DNA from: Bacteroidota bacterium
Lineage (GTDB): Bacteria > Bacteroidota > Bacteroidia > Bacteroidales > VadinHA17
Length of the DNA stretch: 64,000 bases
Reading direction: 5' to 3'
Assembly: GCA_011050615.1 (NCBI GenBank)
Contig: DRFJ01000050.1
Coordinates: 95,768-159,767, forward strand
In this document: one piece after another, positions 17,756 through 25,345 of the stretch
Layout of the letters: each line of letters begins with the position of its first letter
Numbering within the stretch: the stretch's first letter is position 1
Position numbers and translations under genes: made by a program
The notes under the pieces: model-generated
The model's input: only the letters and a program-made list of their open reading frames with translations
The model's database searches: none
What the model was told of the DNA's origin: nothing

Positions 17756-18412
17756 TTATTCTCCCACTACTACTTTAGAGTAACGTATGATCTTATCATT
17801 CAAATAATAGCCTTTTTGAATCACATCTACAATCTTTCCTTTTTTCTTCTTTTCAGAGGCTGGAATCTTAGTTACTGCCTCGTGCAAATCGGTATCAAAA
17901 TCTTTATCCATAGCTTCTATTTCCTTTACACCATTCTGTTTGAGGAAATCCTTCATCTTGCCGTAAATGAGGTTTATCCCTTCCTTCATTGCCTTACAGT
18001 CTGATACATTTTCCATCAGGCTCATAGCCCTGTCAAAATCATCCATTACAGGCAGGAGCTTAACCAGGATGCTTTCACCCGCTGATTTTGTAAGTTCTAT
18101 TCTCTCTCTTAATGTTCTTTTGCGGTAATTATCAAATTCAGCAGACAGGCGCAGATATTTATCCTGCAATTCTGCCAGTTTTGCCTCAAGATTTTCCCCG
18201 CTTTTTTCACTCTTGTCAGCTACCTCTTCTTTTTCAAGCTCTGCAGCCTCCTGGCTGCTTTCTCTTTCATTTGATTCCTTTTCCCTTTCCCCAACAGGCT
18301 CCTCTTCTGCCTGTCTTATATCAGGCCGTGCTTTATTATCTTCTTTAACAGTCTGTTGGGCCTCAGATTGCCTGTCCTTTTCTTCCTTTTTACCGCTGTT
18401 CTTCTTGACCAT
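17756..18412 (-). CDS. grpE: Nucleotide exchange factor GrpE
   Basis: This 218-residue protein has a long, highly charged Glu/Lys-rich N-terminal tail (residues 1-70), a coiled-coil stretch ([27 protein letters not shown], cut here into [12 protein letters not shown] and [10 protein letters not shown]) and the C-terminal beta domain ending [19 protein letters not shown], typical of GrpE. It releases ADP from DnaK. It is the first gene of grpE-dnaJ. The 145-bp gap upstream is shared with the divergent ECF sigma gene; I saw no CIRCE-like (TTAGCACTC) repeat and no clean minus-strand -7 box there. Confidence 0.95.
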   Translation of the reverse strand: MVKKNSGKKEEKDRQSEAQQTVKEDNKARPDIRQAEEEPVGEREKESNERESSQEAAELEKEEVADKSEKSGENLEAKLAELQDKYLRLSAEFDNYRKRTLRERIELTKSAGESILVKLLPVMDDFDRAMSLMENVSDCKAMKEGINLIYGKMKDFLKQNGVKEIEAMDKDFDTDLHEAVTKIPASEKKKKGKIVDVIQKGYYLNDKIIRYSKVVVGE

Positions 18413-18525
18413 ATGTTTTCATTTTTCAGTTAATCATAAGTGGGAACAGCAAATAACCTGCCATATGACTTGTGGGGACAAAATGTCATGAAGTGTTGCC
18501 AATCTATGAATTAATTGTAGTTATT

Positions 18526-18533
18526 TAATTTTG
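18526..18533 (+). promoter_or_regulatory. Putative -7 promoter element for the ECF sigma gene
   Basis: TAATTTTG matches TAnnTTTG and lies 24 bp before the GTG at 18558 or 36 bp before the ATG at 18570. A TTG at 18496 is too far upstream for the usual spacing. Confidence 0.35.
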
Positions 18534-18557
18534 TACGAGTCTAATATATAAAAATGT

Positions 18558-19049
18558 GTGCCAAAGATCATGGATGAAATTGCAGATAAGATTTATTCAA
18601 ACCAGGACATCATAAACAGGATATGCTTTGCCTTTTTCAGTGAAAGGGCCGACAGGGAAGACCTGTTTCAGGAAATTGTTTACAGGGTTCTTAAATTTTA
18701 CAGAGGTTTCAATGAGAAATCTTCGTTTACTACCTGGTTGTACAGGATTGCACTTAATACAGCAATAACATACAAGACGAAAAAAAGACCTGATTTTCCT
18801 GAGGATAAGAGTCAGGCAAAAATAGAAGACAACTCTGAATCGAATGACCTTGACGAAGATATCAGAATTCTCTATAAGGAAATCGGACAACTTGCTAAGC
18901 TTGAAAAAGCAATAATCCTTCTTTACCTTGATGAATATTCTTACCGGGAAATTGCAGAGATTACTGGCCTTTCTCCAAAAAATGTAAGTGTTAAGATATA
19001 CAGGATAAAGAAAAAGCTGCATGAATTATATATAAAGTTAACTGTTTAA
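18558..19049 (+). CDS. ECF-type RNA polymerase sigma-70 factor
   Basis: This 163-residue sigma factor has region 2 (DREDLFQEIVYRVLKFY, then SSFTTWLYRIALNTAITYK) and region 4 with a helix-turn-helix (LAKLEKAIILLYLDEYSYREIAEITGLSPKNVSVKIYR, seen as LDEYSYREIAEITGL and PKNVSVKIYRIKKKL). It would direct RNA polymerase to a small regulon. The start may be GTG 18558 or ATG 18570 (MDEIADKIY). The next gene, 12 bp on, encodes a membrane protein likely to be its partner. Confidence 0.92.
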   Translation: MPKIMDEIADKIYSNQDIINRICFAFFSERADREDLFQEIVYRVLKFYRGFNEKSSFTTWLYRIALNTAITYKTKKRPDFPEDKSQAKIEDNSESNDLDEDIRILYKEIGQLAKLEKAIILLYLDEYSYREIAEITGLSPKNVSVKIYRIKKKLHELYIKLTV

Positions 19050-19061
19050 ATTATTTAAGTT

Positions 19062-19781
19062 ATGGAAGAGATAAACTTGAAAAAAATTTGGAAAGAAAAG
19101 AATGTGGAAACTAAATCAAAAATTCTTTTGACAAGGGAACAGATCTCCGGGCTGGTAAGAAAGAGAGAAAGTCAGCTTACAGGATCGGTAAGGTTGGCTG
19201 TTATAACGGGATTATCCATTAAGTTTTTGTTACTGATTGGAATACTGGTATTCTCGTTATTATATTTTGAATCCTCCAACATGGGTTTTTCAATTTCAGC
19301 ATTATTTATTATTACAACAGGGATGATTATTTATGACTTCTATCTTCTGAAGTTACTGGCCGGCTTGAACAATTATGCTGATACTATTGAATCCAGGCTT
19401 GGTAAATTTAATGATTTCCTTTCGGTGCATTTTCCGGTGTACCAGATTGAGAATTCATTATCGACGCCTGTTCTGGTTATTATGGGTATGTTTTACTATC
19501 ACTTCATAAAATACTCTGAATTTAAGTTCAGGTCATATGATGATATTATCGTTTTTATTTTGGTTGTTTTAATAAGTTTTGCTGTCTCCTTTTTAGCAAC
19601 CAGATATAGCCTGAATGCCTTCAGAAAAGAAGCCATGGAACTATTGGAAGCAGGAAATGAGCAGGATGAGATTGTGGATTTTGAAGACAGAATGAGAAAA
19701 AATCGCAGAAAGCGACTGCTCATTTCTTTATTGATACTTTTAGCAGGCCTGGCTTTATTCATACTTTTGCTGCTGTTATAG
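19062..19781 (+). CDS. Multi-pass membrane protein encoded with the ECF sigma factor, putative anti-sigma/regulatory partner
   Basis: The 239-residue protein has a polar N-terminal segment of about 45 residues (MEEINLKKIWKEKNVETKSK) and then four or five hydrophobic segments (LAVITGLSIKFLLLIGILVF, ISALFIITTGMIIYDFYLL, TPVLVIMGMFYYHFIKY, IIVFILVVLISFAVSFLA, LLISLLILLAGLALFILLLL). A charged stretch (EAGNEQDEIVDFEDRMRKNRRKR) precedes the last segment. No zinc anti-sigma HxxxCxxC motif is present. The role is inferred only from its place 12 bp after the sigma gene. Confidence 0.6.
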   Translation: MEEINLKKIWKEKNVETKSKILLTREQISGLVRKRESQLTGSVRLAVITGLSIKFLLLIGILVFSLLYFESSNMGFSISALFIITTGMIIYDFYLLKLLAGLNNYADTIESRLGKFNDFLSVHFPVYQIENSLSTPVLVIMGMFYYHFIKYSEFKFRSYDDIIVFILVVLISFAVSFLATRYSLNAFRKEAMELLEAGNEQDEIVDFEDRMRKNRRKRLLISLLILLAGLALFILLLLL

Positions 19782-19927
19782 GTTACTCTACCTGCTCTGG
19801 CTAAATTCAGGATAGCATTGAATGACCTTATGAGTTATTTTTTTACCAGGTATTTAATCAGGGTCAGAACATATTTAATGGTTTACTGTTATTGCTGATA
19901 TAAAATTAAAGAAAAGAACAGATCAGT

Positions 19928-20326
19928 ATGGAACTTGAAGTTTTTTTTGAGGGGAATAAGAAAGTGAATGCAAGGCTGAACGGTCATATAATAGCAACCG
20001 ATCAGCCCAGGCGTAGTGGTGGTGATGAATCAGCACCGGAACCATTCAGTCTTTTCCTGGCATCTATTGGTACATGTGCAGGTATTTATGTCAAGTATTT
20101 CTGCGAAAAGAGAGGGTTAGATGCAAGTAAAATAAAAATAATACAGCGTCATAATTTCAATCCTGAGACCAGGATGATTGACAGAATAGAACTGGAAGTG
20201 ATTTTGCCTGAAGATTTTCCCGGGAAATACAGGAGTGCTGTTGTAAATGCCATGGACCTGTGTGCTGTTAAAAGGCACCTGAGCAATCCTCCTGTGATAG
20301 AAACATTTACAAAAATTGGCAGGTAG
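19928..20326 (+). CDS. OsmC family protein
   Basis: This 132-residue protein matches the OsmC/Ohr fold: GGDESAPEPFSLFLASIGTC with the first redox cysteine at C50, a further C59, and the second expected cysteine at C112 in MDLCAVKRHLSNPP. OsmC proteins reduce organic hydroperoxides through a cysteine pair; the subgroup here (YhfA/OsmC-like with the Cys-Ala-Val motif) may have other thiol roles. It stands alone, 146 bp after the sigma locus and 30 bp before the convergent ridA-like gene. Confidence 0.85.
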   Translation: MELEVFFEGNKKVNARLNGHIIATDQPRRSGGDESAPEPFSLFLASIGTCAGIYVKYFCEKRGLDASKIKIIQRHNFNPETRMIDRIELEVILPEDFPGKYRSAVVNAMDLCAVKRHLSNPPVIETFTKIGR

Positions 20327-20356
20327 AGACATTGCATGCAAGATCTCTGCGACCGG

Positions 20357-20752
20357 TCATATTGCTGCAACAGCTTCAATTTCGATAAGTACCCCGTAAT
20401 GCAATTCCTTTGTTGGCACCACTGCCCTTGCAGGTTTATGTTTGCCAAAGAATTTTCTGTAAACCTCGTTCACTCTTGGCCAATTCGCCATATCAGAAAT
20501 ATAGGCTGTTGTTTTCAGGATTTTTCCCCTGTCTGAACCGGCATCCTTTAGGATTGTTTCGATATTTTCCAGAACCTGCAAGGTCTGGTCTTCTATATCA
20601 CCTTTTACCGCTTCTCCTGTAAATGGATTCACAGGCAGCTGGCCGGAAACAAAAATAATATTATTAAACAGTACCGCCTGGGAATAATGACCCTTCGGTT
20701 CTGGAATATTCGGTGTATAAAGTTCTTTGATTCTTGGATCTTTCTTTGACAT
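20357..20752 (-). CDS. RidA family protein (reactive intermediate/imine deaminase)
   Basis: The 131-residue product starting MSKKDPRIKELYTP has the full RidA pattern: GHYSQAVLFNNIIFVSGQLP, then DQTLQVLENIETILKDAGS, and the substrate-binding arginine in KPARAVVP. Family members hydrolyse reactive enamines and imines made by PLP enzymes. An upstream in-frame start at 20851 would add 33 residues that run through a repeat-rich spacer and lack family similarity, so the ATG at 20752 is preferred. Confidence 0.9.
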   Translation of the reverse strand: MSKKDPRIKELYTPNIPEPKGHYSQAVLFNNIIFVSGQLPVNPFTGEAVKGDIEDQTLQVLENIETILKDAGSDRGKILKTTAYISDMANWPRVNEVYRKFFGKHKPARAVVPTKELHYGVLIEIEAVAAI

Positions 20753-20810
20753 ATTAATTGGTTTGAAAGTTCTTGAACTGTTAAACTGTTGAACCGAACC
20801 CAGGGTCTCC

Positions 20811-20853
20811 CGGTGTGAGCCCGAAGAAGCCAATCGGGATTCCCGGCTCACCG
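20811..20853. repeat. Imperfect inverted repeat
   Basis: CGGTGTGAGCC and GGCTCACCG are complementary apart from two extra bases, and the segment between them contains a further pair (CCCGA/TCGGG). It lies in the 148-bp spacer between murA and the ridA-like gene, after a degenerate TTGAACTGTTAAACTGTTGAAC-type tandem (about 20771-20795). It could be a terminator-like hairpin or a dispersed repeat. Confidence 0.4.
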
Positions 20854-20900
20854 CCCATCACTCATCTGGTCAACGTTCATCTCTCATACCTCATTTCTTC

Positions 20901-22208
20901 TCAATCTTCCCTCACGATCTTCGCTCCCAGCGCATTCAATCTTCCGTCTATATTCTGGTAGCCCCTGTCTATTTGTTCTATATTATGGATGGTACTGATG
21001 CCTTCTGCTGACAGGGCGGCCAGCAGCAAGGCAACGCCAGCCCTGATATCAGGGGAGGTCATTGTAGTAGCCCTGAGCCTGAATTTTCTATCAAGTCCTA
21101 TGACAGTGGCCCGGTGTGGATCACACAGTATTATCCGGGCGCCCATATCAATGAGTTTATCAACAAAGAAAAGCCTGCTCTCGAACATTTTTTGGTGGAT
21201 AAGCACCGAACCTTTTGCCTGTGTGGCCACAACCAGGAATACACTCAGCAGGTCAGGTGTCAGTCCGGGCCATATAGCATCTGAGACAGTCATTATTGAC
21301 CCGTCAATATAAGTTTCTATTTCATAGCAGGGCTGTGCAGGGATGTAGATATCATCTCCTTTTTTTTCGAGCTGTATACCCATGCGTTTAAATGAATAGG
21401 GTATTATTCCCAGATTCTCATACGAGACATTGTTGATAGTGATCTCGGAGCCGGTAATTGCAGCCATTCCGATGAATGATCCTGTTTCAATCATATCCGG
21501 TAATATTGTATGTTCACAGCCCCCCAGGTCACTGACTCCCTGTATATGAAGAAGGTTCGATCCTATTCCTTCGATTTTTGCACCCATTGACACGAGCATG
21601 CGGCATAACTGCTGAACGTAGGGCTCGCATGCTGCGTTATAGATGGTGGTCTGGCCTCTGGCCAGCACAGCTGCCATGACAATATTTGCAGTACCCGTTA
21701 CCGATGCTTCATCAAGGTGCATATAACATCCGGTAAGTTTTTTTGCCGAAACGAAATATATTGATTTCCCGGGGTCATAGTTGAAACTGGCGCCAAGGTT
21801 TTGAAATCCTGTCAGGTGTGTGTCGACTTTACGCCGGCCTATTTTATCCCCTCCGGGTTTAGGCATGCTGGCTTTACCTGATCTTGCAAGAAGGGGGCCG
21901 AGTATCATGACAGAACCTCTGAGGGCAGAACTCTGTTCAATGTAATGAGGCGATTCGAGGTATTCAAGGTTAATGCTACGGGCCTGGAATGAATAAGTTC
22001 CTTCTTTGAGCTTTTCCACATGGGATCCCAGGCTGGATATAAGTTCAATAAGTTTGTTTACATCTCTTATATCAGGGATATTGTTTAAAACAACTTTCTC
22101 AGATGTGAGCAAGGTGGCGCAGATAACCTGAAGGGCTTCATTTTTAGCCCCCTGTGGCTGTATTTTACCTTTTAGTTTTCTGCCTCCTTCAACTATGAAC
22201 TTACTCAT
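20901..22208 (-). CDS. murA: UDP-N-acetylglucosamine 1-carboxyvinyltransferase MurA (Asp active-site type)
   Basis: This 435-residue enzyme has the MurA fold and motifs (QGAKNEALQVICATLLT near the N-terminus, SALRGSVMILGPLLARSGKA). It transfers enolpyruvate from PEP to UDP-GlcNAc, the first committed step of peptidoglycan synthesis, in the cytoplasm. The flexible-loop residue that is Cys115 in E. coli is Asp121 here (KPGGDKIGRRKVD). Asp-type MurA is active and, in other bacteria, insensitive to fosfomycin. The gene overlaps the DUF4290 gene by 4 bp, so the two are translated from one transcript. Confidence 0.95.
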   Translation of the reverse strand: MSKFIVEGGRKLKGKIQPQGAKNEALQVICATLLTSEKVVLNNIPDIRDVNKLIELISSLGSHVEKLKEGTYSFQARSINLEYLESPHYIEQSSALRGSVMILGPLLARSGKASMPKPGGDKIGRRKVDTHLTGFQNLGASFNYDPGKSIYFVSAKKLTGCYMHLDEASVTGTANIVMAAVLARGQTTIYNAACEPYVQQLCRMLVSMGAKIEGIGSNLLHIQGVSDLGGCEHTILPDMIETGSFIGMAAITGSEITINNVSYENLGIIPYSFKRMGIQLEKKGDDIYIPAQPCYEIETYIDGSIMTVSDAIWPGLTPDLLSVFLVVATQAKGSVLIHQKMFESRLFFVDKLIDMGARIILCDPHRATVIGLDRKFRLRATTMTSPDIRAGVALLLAALSAEGISTIHNIEQIDRGYQNIDGRLNALGAKIVRED

Positions 22209-22834
22209 TGTCGCCTCGACTGATATTTTTTCTTGTGCTGGTTCTTTTGTTTAAGCGGTGGTTTTTTCTTTCTTGGACCCAGTAAGTCTTTAACATCAAG
22301 CAGTTTCATGTTTTCAGGGATGTTCAGTTTGTTACCTGACATATCCCGCAGGTCTTTCAGAATGACGTCGTCATTTACCTGGCTGCGATTCCATGTTGCA
22401 GAAGCCTTCTTCATCTGGTTAGCTATAAGCACTATAAGGTAATCCTTCTTTTCACCTTCTTCCATCTTACAGGCCTCATCTATCATCATTTTCATGATTC
22501 TGCCGTAGTGCATGTATTTAACGTCACCTTTCTTATAGGCTATTTCCCTTGGTTTTTCAAGCAGAATTTCCTTTGCCGGTGGCGGATAGGGAGCATCGAT
22601 ATCGAGTTCAAAATCTGCAATAATTGTCAGGTGGTCCCACAATTTATGCTTTACATCACCTGAATCCCTGAGGTTGGGGTTCAGGTTACCCATTATCTGT
22701 ATTACTGACCTGGCGGCACGCGAACGCTCATCCCTGTCTTTAAGGGTTTTTATATGATCAACCATTTTTTGTACATTCCTGCCGTATTCGGGAAGCGCCA
22801 TTTTCTTTCGCTGGGTGTTATAATCGTGGTTCAT
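22205..22834 (-). CDS. DUF4290 family protein
   Basis: This 209-residue soluble protein has the family pattern YNTQRKKMALPEYGRNVQKM, MGNLNPNLRD and HKLWDHLTIIADFELDIDAPYP. The C-terminal 30 residues are very basic and low-complexity (RKKKPPLKQKNQHKKKYQ), suggesting contact with nucleic acid or another acidic partner. The function is unknown. The 4-bp overlap with murA implies coupled expression with cell-wall synthesis. Confidence 0.85.
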   Translation of the reverse strand: MNHDYNTQRKKMALPEYGRNVQKMVDHIKTLKDRDERSRAARSVIQIMGNLNPNLRDSGDVKHKLWDHLTIIADFELDIDAPYPPPAKEILLEKPREIAYKKGDVKYMHYGRIMKMMIDEACKMEEGEKKDYLIVLIANQMKKASATWNRSQVNDDVILKDLRDMSGNKLNIPENMKLLDVKDLLGPRKKKPPLKQKNQHKKKYQSRRQ

Positions 22835-22849
22835 TAATATAATTTTCTA

Positions 22850-22857
22850 CAAAGCTA
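22850..22857 (-). promoter_or_regulatory. Putative -7 promoter element for DUF4290-murA
   Basis: The minus strand reads TAGCTTTG, an exact TAnnTTTG match, 16 bp before the DUF4290 start. The same octamer serves the outer-membrane protein gene at 12923. Confidence 0.45.
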
Positions 22858-22898
22858 ATTAAATAAATGTAATTTGCTCGTCAAGACAGCTTAATTTG

Positions 22899-22913
22899 TC
22901 TGGCTTTGCCAGA
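22899..22913. repeat. Small perfect hairpin in a divergent intergenic region
   Basis: TCTGGC-TTT-GCCAGA forms a 6-bp stem with a 3-base loop in the 258-bp gap between DUF4290-murA and the M1 peptidase gene. There is no adjacent T-run. Nothing else was recognised in the gap apart from the two promoter-like elements. Confidence 0.35.
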
Positions 22914-23057
22914 GCTTGATTCATAAGAATACCTGCACCGGGCTTAGGTAGGCGTCCATAATTTTTAAAACTTGTTAAATACCTGCAGTAATATTTACCT
23001 CGGGGAAATGTATCATCATTTTACTCTGAATTAATACTATCTGATAGTTTAATAAAT

Positions 23058-23065
23058 TACCTTTG
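23058..23065 (+). promoter_or_regulatory. Putative -7 promoter element for the M1 peptidase gene
   Basis: TACCTTTG is an exact TAnnTTTG match, 27 bp before the ATG at 23093. It includes the TTG codon at 23063 that opens the longest reading frame, which argues against that upstream start. Confidence 0.5.
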
Positions 23066-23092
23066 CAGCCAGTAAGTGTAAAACCTGAAATT

Positions 23093-24688
23093 ATGAGAAT
23101 TATTACCGTCATAATGTTTATCCTTTTATCATTTCCTCTGGCAGGGACTGATAAATACCCCGTCAACAGCAGTATTGATGTTGTTCATTATGAATTCACC
23201 ATATACCTTTCTGACAGTTATAATATTATAAGGGGAGAGGCAAGATTAAGTATAAATCATACCGGAAGTACAAATAAAATTATTCTGGATTTTGTTGATC
23301 TTAATGATGATGGTAAAGGGATGAATGTTGAGACAGTGAGGCTTGATGATGCACCCGTGGACTGGGAACACAGGGATGACAGGCTACAGATTGACCTTAA
23401 GAGGGTGAAAACCGGAGGGGAGACATCAAACCTGTATATCAGTTATTACGGGATTCCCGCTGATGGTCTTATCATATCAAGCAACAGGCATGGTGATCGC
23501 ACCTTTTTTTCCGATAACTGGCCCGACAGGGCCCGAAACTGGATCCCCTGTGTTGATCATCCTTCGGATAAGGCTTTTGTCGATTTCATAGTACATGCCC
23601 CCGAAAAATACAAGGTTGTTTCTAACGGTTACCTTTATGAAGAAAGCACCCTGCCTGAAGGAATAAAACTCACTCACTGGAAGGAGGAAATCAGCATACC
23701 AACAAAGGTTATGGTAATAGGGGTTGCCAAATTTGCTGTACGTATGGCAGGGAAAATAGGAGAGACAAAGATTTGGACCTATGTTTTCCCTGAAGACAGG
23801 AAGGCCGGTTTCTCTGATTATTCCGTTGCTCCTGAATCATTTAAGTGGTACAGTGAGAAGATAGGGCCCTATGCATATGAAAAACTGGCCAATGTACAGT
23901 CAAAAACCATATTTGGTGGAATGGAAAATGCAGGATGTATATTTTATTCCGAGTCTTCGGTAAGCGGACAGGGTATGGCTGAACGCCTGATAGCCCACGA
24001 GATTGCTCACCAGTGGTTCGGGAATTCAGTTACTGAAAAGGACTGGCATCATATATGGTTAAGCGAAGGCTTTGCCACATATATGACAGCTCTTTACCAG
24101 GGTAGCAGGGAAGGAGAAACACGACTCAGGGCTGTTATGGACATGGCCAGGCAAAGAGTTATCGCCGCAGATAAGAGGAGGCAATCACCCGTAATTGATA
24201 CCACCATTTTTGATTTTATGAAATTGCTCAACACAAATTCATACCAGAAGGGTTCGTGGGTTTTGCATATGCTGAAAAATGAACTGGGAGATGATCTTTT
24301 CTGGACAGGCATACAAACATATTATGCCAGGTACCGTAACCGGAATGCCCTGACCTCTGACTTTGTAGAAACAATGGAAGACGTTTCGGGCCGTGACCTG
24401 CGTGGTTTTTTTGACCAGTGGCTTTACAGGTCCGGTCATCCCGAACTTAAAATAAGCTGGACATATAACAACAGGAGAAAGGAAATAAATATGCTGGTTG
24501 AACAGTGTCAGGAAGGCTCTGCCTATGAATTTCCTCTGGATCTGAAAATAATTGACCAGAGCGGTTCTCGGATGGAAAGGATAATGGTAAGCCGGGAGGT
24601 TCAGTCTTTCATTATTAAAACCACAGACTCCCCGGATGATATAATACCTGATCCTGAGGTAAGACTCTTATTTGAGCTCAGGAACTGA
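23093..24688 (+). CDS. M1 family zinc metallopeptidase (aminopeptidase), exported
   Basis: The 531-residue product starts with a signal peptide (MRIITVIMFILLSFPLAG). It has the M1 domains: an N-terminal beta saddle, the exopeptidase motif GGMENAG near residue 278, and the zinc site HEIAHQWFGN at 302-311 with the third ligand in LSEGFATY about 18 residues on. The C-terminal part is short, giving about 530 residues against 870 for aminopeptidase N. It would remove N-terminal residues from peptides in the periplasm. ATG 23093 is preferred over TTG 23063 because the latter sits in the promoter element and the former starts directly with the signal peptide. Confidence 0.92.
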   Translation: MRIITVIMFILLSFPLAGTDKYPVNSSIDVVHYEFTIYLSDSYNIIRGEARLSINHTGSTNKIILDFVDLNDDGKGMNVETVRLDDAPVDWEHRDDRLQIDLKRVKTGGETSNLYISYYGIPADGLIISSNRHGDRTFFSDNWPDRARNWIPCVDHPSDKAFVDFIVHAPEKYKVVSNGYLYEESTLPEGIKLTHWKEEISIPTKVMVIGVAKFAVRMAGKIGETKIWTYVFPEDRKAGFSDYSVAPESFKWYSEKIGPYAYEKLANVQSKTIFGGMENAGCIFYSESSVSGQGMAERLIAHEIAHQWFGNSVTEKDWHHIWLSEGFATYMTALYQGSREGETRLRAVMDMARQRVIAADKRRQSPVIDTTIFDFMKLLNTNSYQKGSWVLHMLKNELGDDLFWTGIQTYYARYRNRNALTSDFVETMEDVSGRDLRGFFDQWLYRSGHPELKISWTYNNRRKEINMLVEQCQEGSAYEFPLDLKIIDQSGSRMERIMVSREVQSFIIKTTDSPDDIIPDPEVRLLFELRN

Positions 24689-24701
24689 ACAGGTTAACTA
24701 A

Positions 24702-25109
24702 TCACTTGCTTCTTTTAATAAATCTGACATTCCTGAAGCGTAAAGCAGTCCAGTCCTCGTCAATGGATACCTGTCTGACAGGTCCAAAACCATAGGAGTT
24801 AAGAAGTCCCCACCCCTTATCCCTGCTTATATCGGATTTATACTTACTTGAGCTTTTCTTCGGATATGCAAACCACAGCACTCCGTCTTCTGCAAGATTA
24901 TGAATGCTCCGGGGAACAGTATCTGTCAGTTCTGACTCATATTTTGTGAAAATAAGACAAAACTCATACAGAAACTTTGGATCTATCTCCCTGTCAACCC
25001 TGACAGAGGGTCTCAGACTGTTTATTTTTTCAACGAAGCCGTTATTTGCGTTAACTATGCAAATTCGTTCCTGTTCTTTGTAGTTAAGCTTCTTTAAAAG
25101 ATATTCCAT
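24702..25109 (-). CDS. Hypothetical protein (DUF3052-like)
   Basis: This 135-residue soluble protein has no signal peptide or membrane segment. It contains NLAEDGVLWFAYPKKSSS and LLNSYGFGPVRQVSIDEDW, followed by ALRFRNVRF, a pattern like the small DUF3052-type proteins; that assignment is from memory of the pattern and is not certain. It is convergent with the M1 peptidase gene and divergent from the thiamine locus, so its context gives no clue to function. Confidence 0.65.
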   Translation of the reverse strand: MEYLLKKLNYKEQERICIVNANNGFVEKINSLRPSVRVDREIDPKFLYEFCLIFTKYESELTDTVPRSIHNLAEDGVLWFAYPKKSSSKYKSDISRDKGWGLLNSYGFGPVRQVSIDEDWTALRFRNVRFIKRSK

Positions 25110-25183
25110 GGTTTTACTCCCTGCAAATAAAATTTGCAGGGCAAAAGTAAGAATTTTTTACAAATGATATGATCCTCCTCATA

Positions 25184-25215
25184 TTTGCAGACTCATATTA
25201 ATCTTCTTACCTTTG
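25184..25215 (+). promoter_or_regulatory. Bacteroidota-type promoter of the thiamine uptake operon
   Basis: TTTG at 25184-25187 and TACCTTTG at 25208-25215 are separated by 20 bp, an exact match to the TTTG-N19-21-TAnnTTTG consensus. Transcription would begin near 25222, just before the TPP riboswitch. This is the best-formed promoter in the window. Confidence 0.75.
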
Positions 25216-25229
25216 TAATATCAAAAAAA

Positions 25230-25303
25230 TGGGGTGCCTTAATATACGGGCTGAGATTATACCCTCTGTACCTGATACGGATAATGCCGTCGTAGGAAAA
25301 GAG
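25230..25303 (+). promoter_or_regulatory. TPP riboswitch (THI element)
   Basis: The conserved aptamer segments appear in order: GGGGTGCC at 25231, GGCTGAGA at 25249, ACCC at 25261, ACCTGATACGGATAATGCCG from 25270 and CGTAGGAA at about 25291. GGGGT can pair with ACCC and TACGG with CCGT, as in known aptamers. It lies about 40 bp upstream of a TonB-dependent receptor gene and would shut off uptake when thiamine pyrophosphate is plentiful. The segment after the aptamer has a complementary pair (TCTTTTGATT and AATCAAAAGA, about 25310-25342) next to the start codon, which could hide or expose translation initiation. Confidence 0.93.
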
Positions 25304-25345
25304 ACCTCATTCTTTTGATTTAAGTTTAATAAAATCAAAAGAAAA

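Noticed and set aside
20753..20851. Upstream start for the ridA-like gene
   Set aside because: The extra 33 residues come from repeat-rich spacer and are absent from the family.
23063..23092. Upstream TTG start for the M1 peptidase
   Set aside because: The TTG is part of the TACCTTTG -7 element, and the signal peptide begins at ATG 23093.
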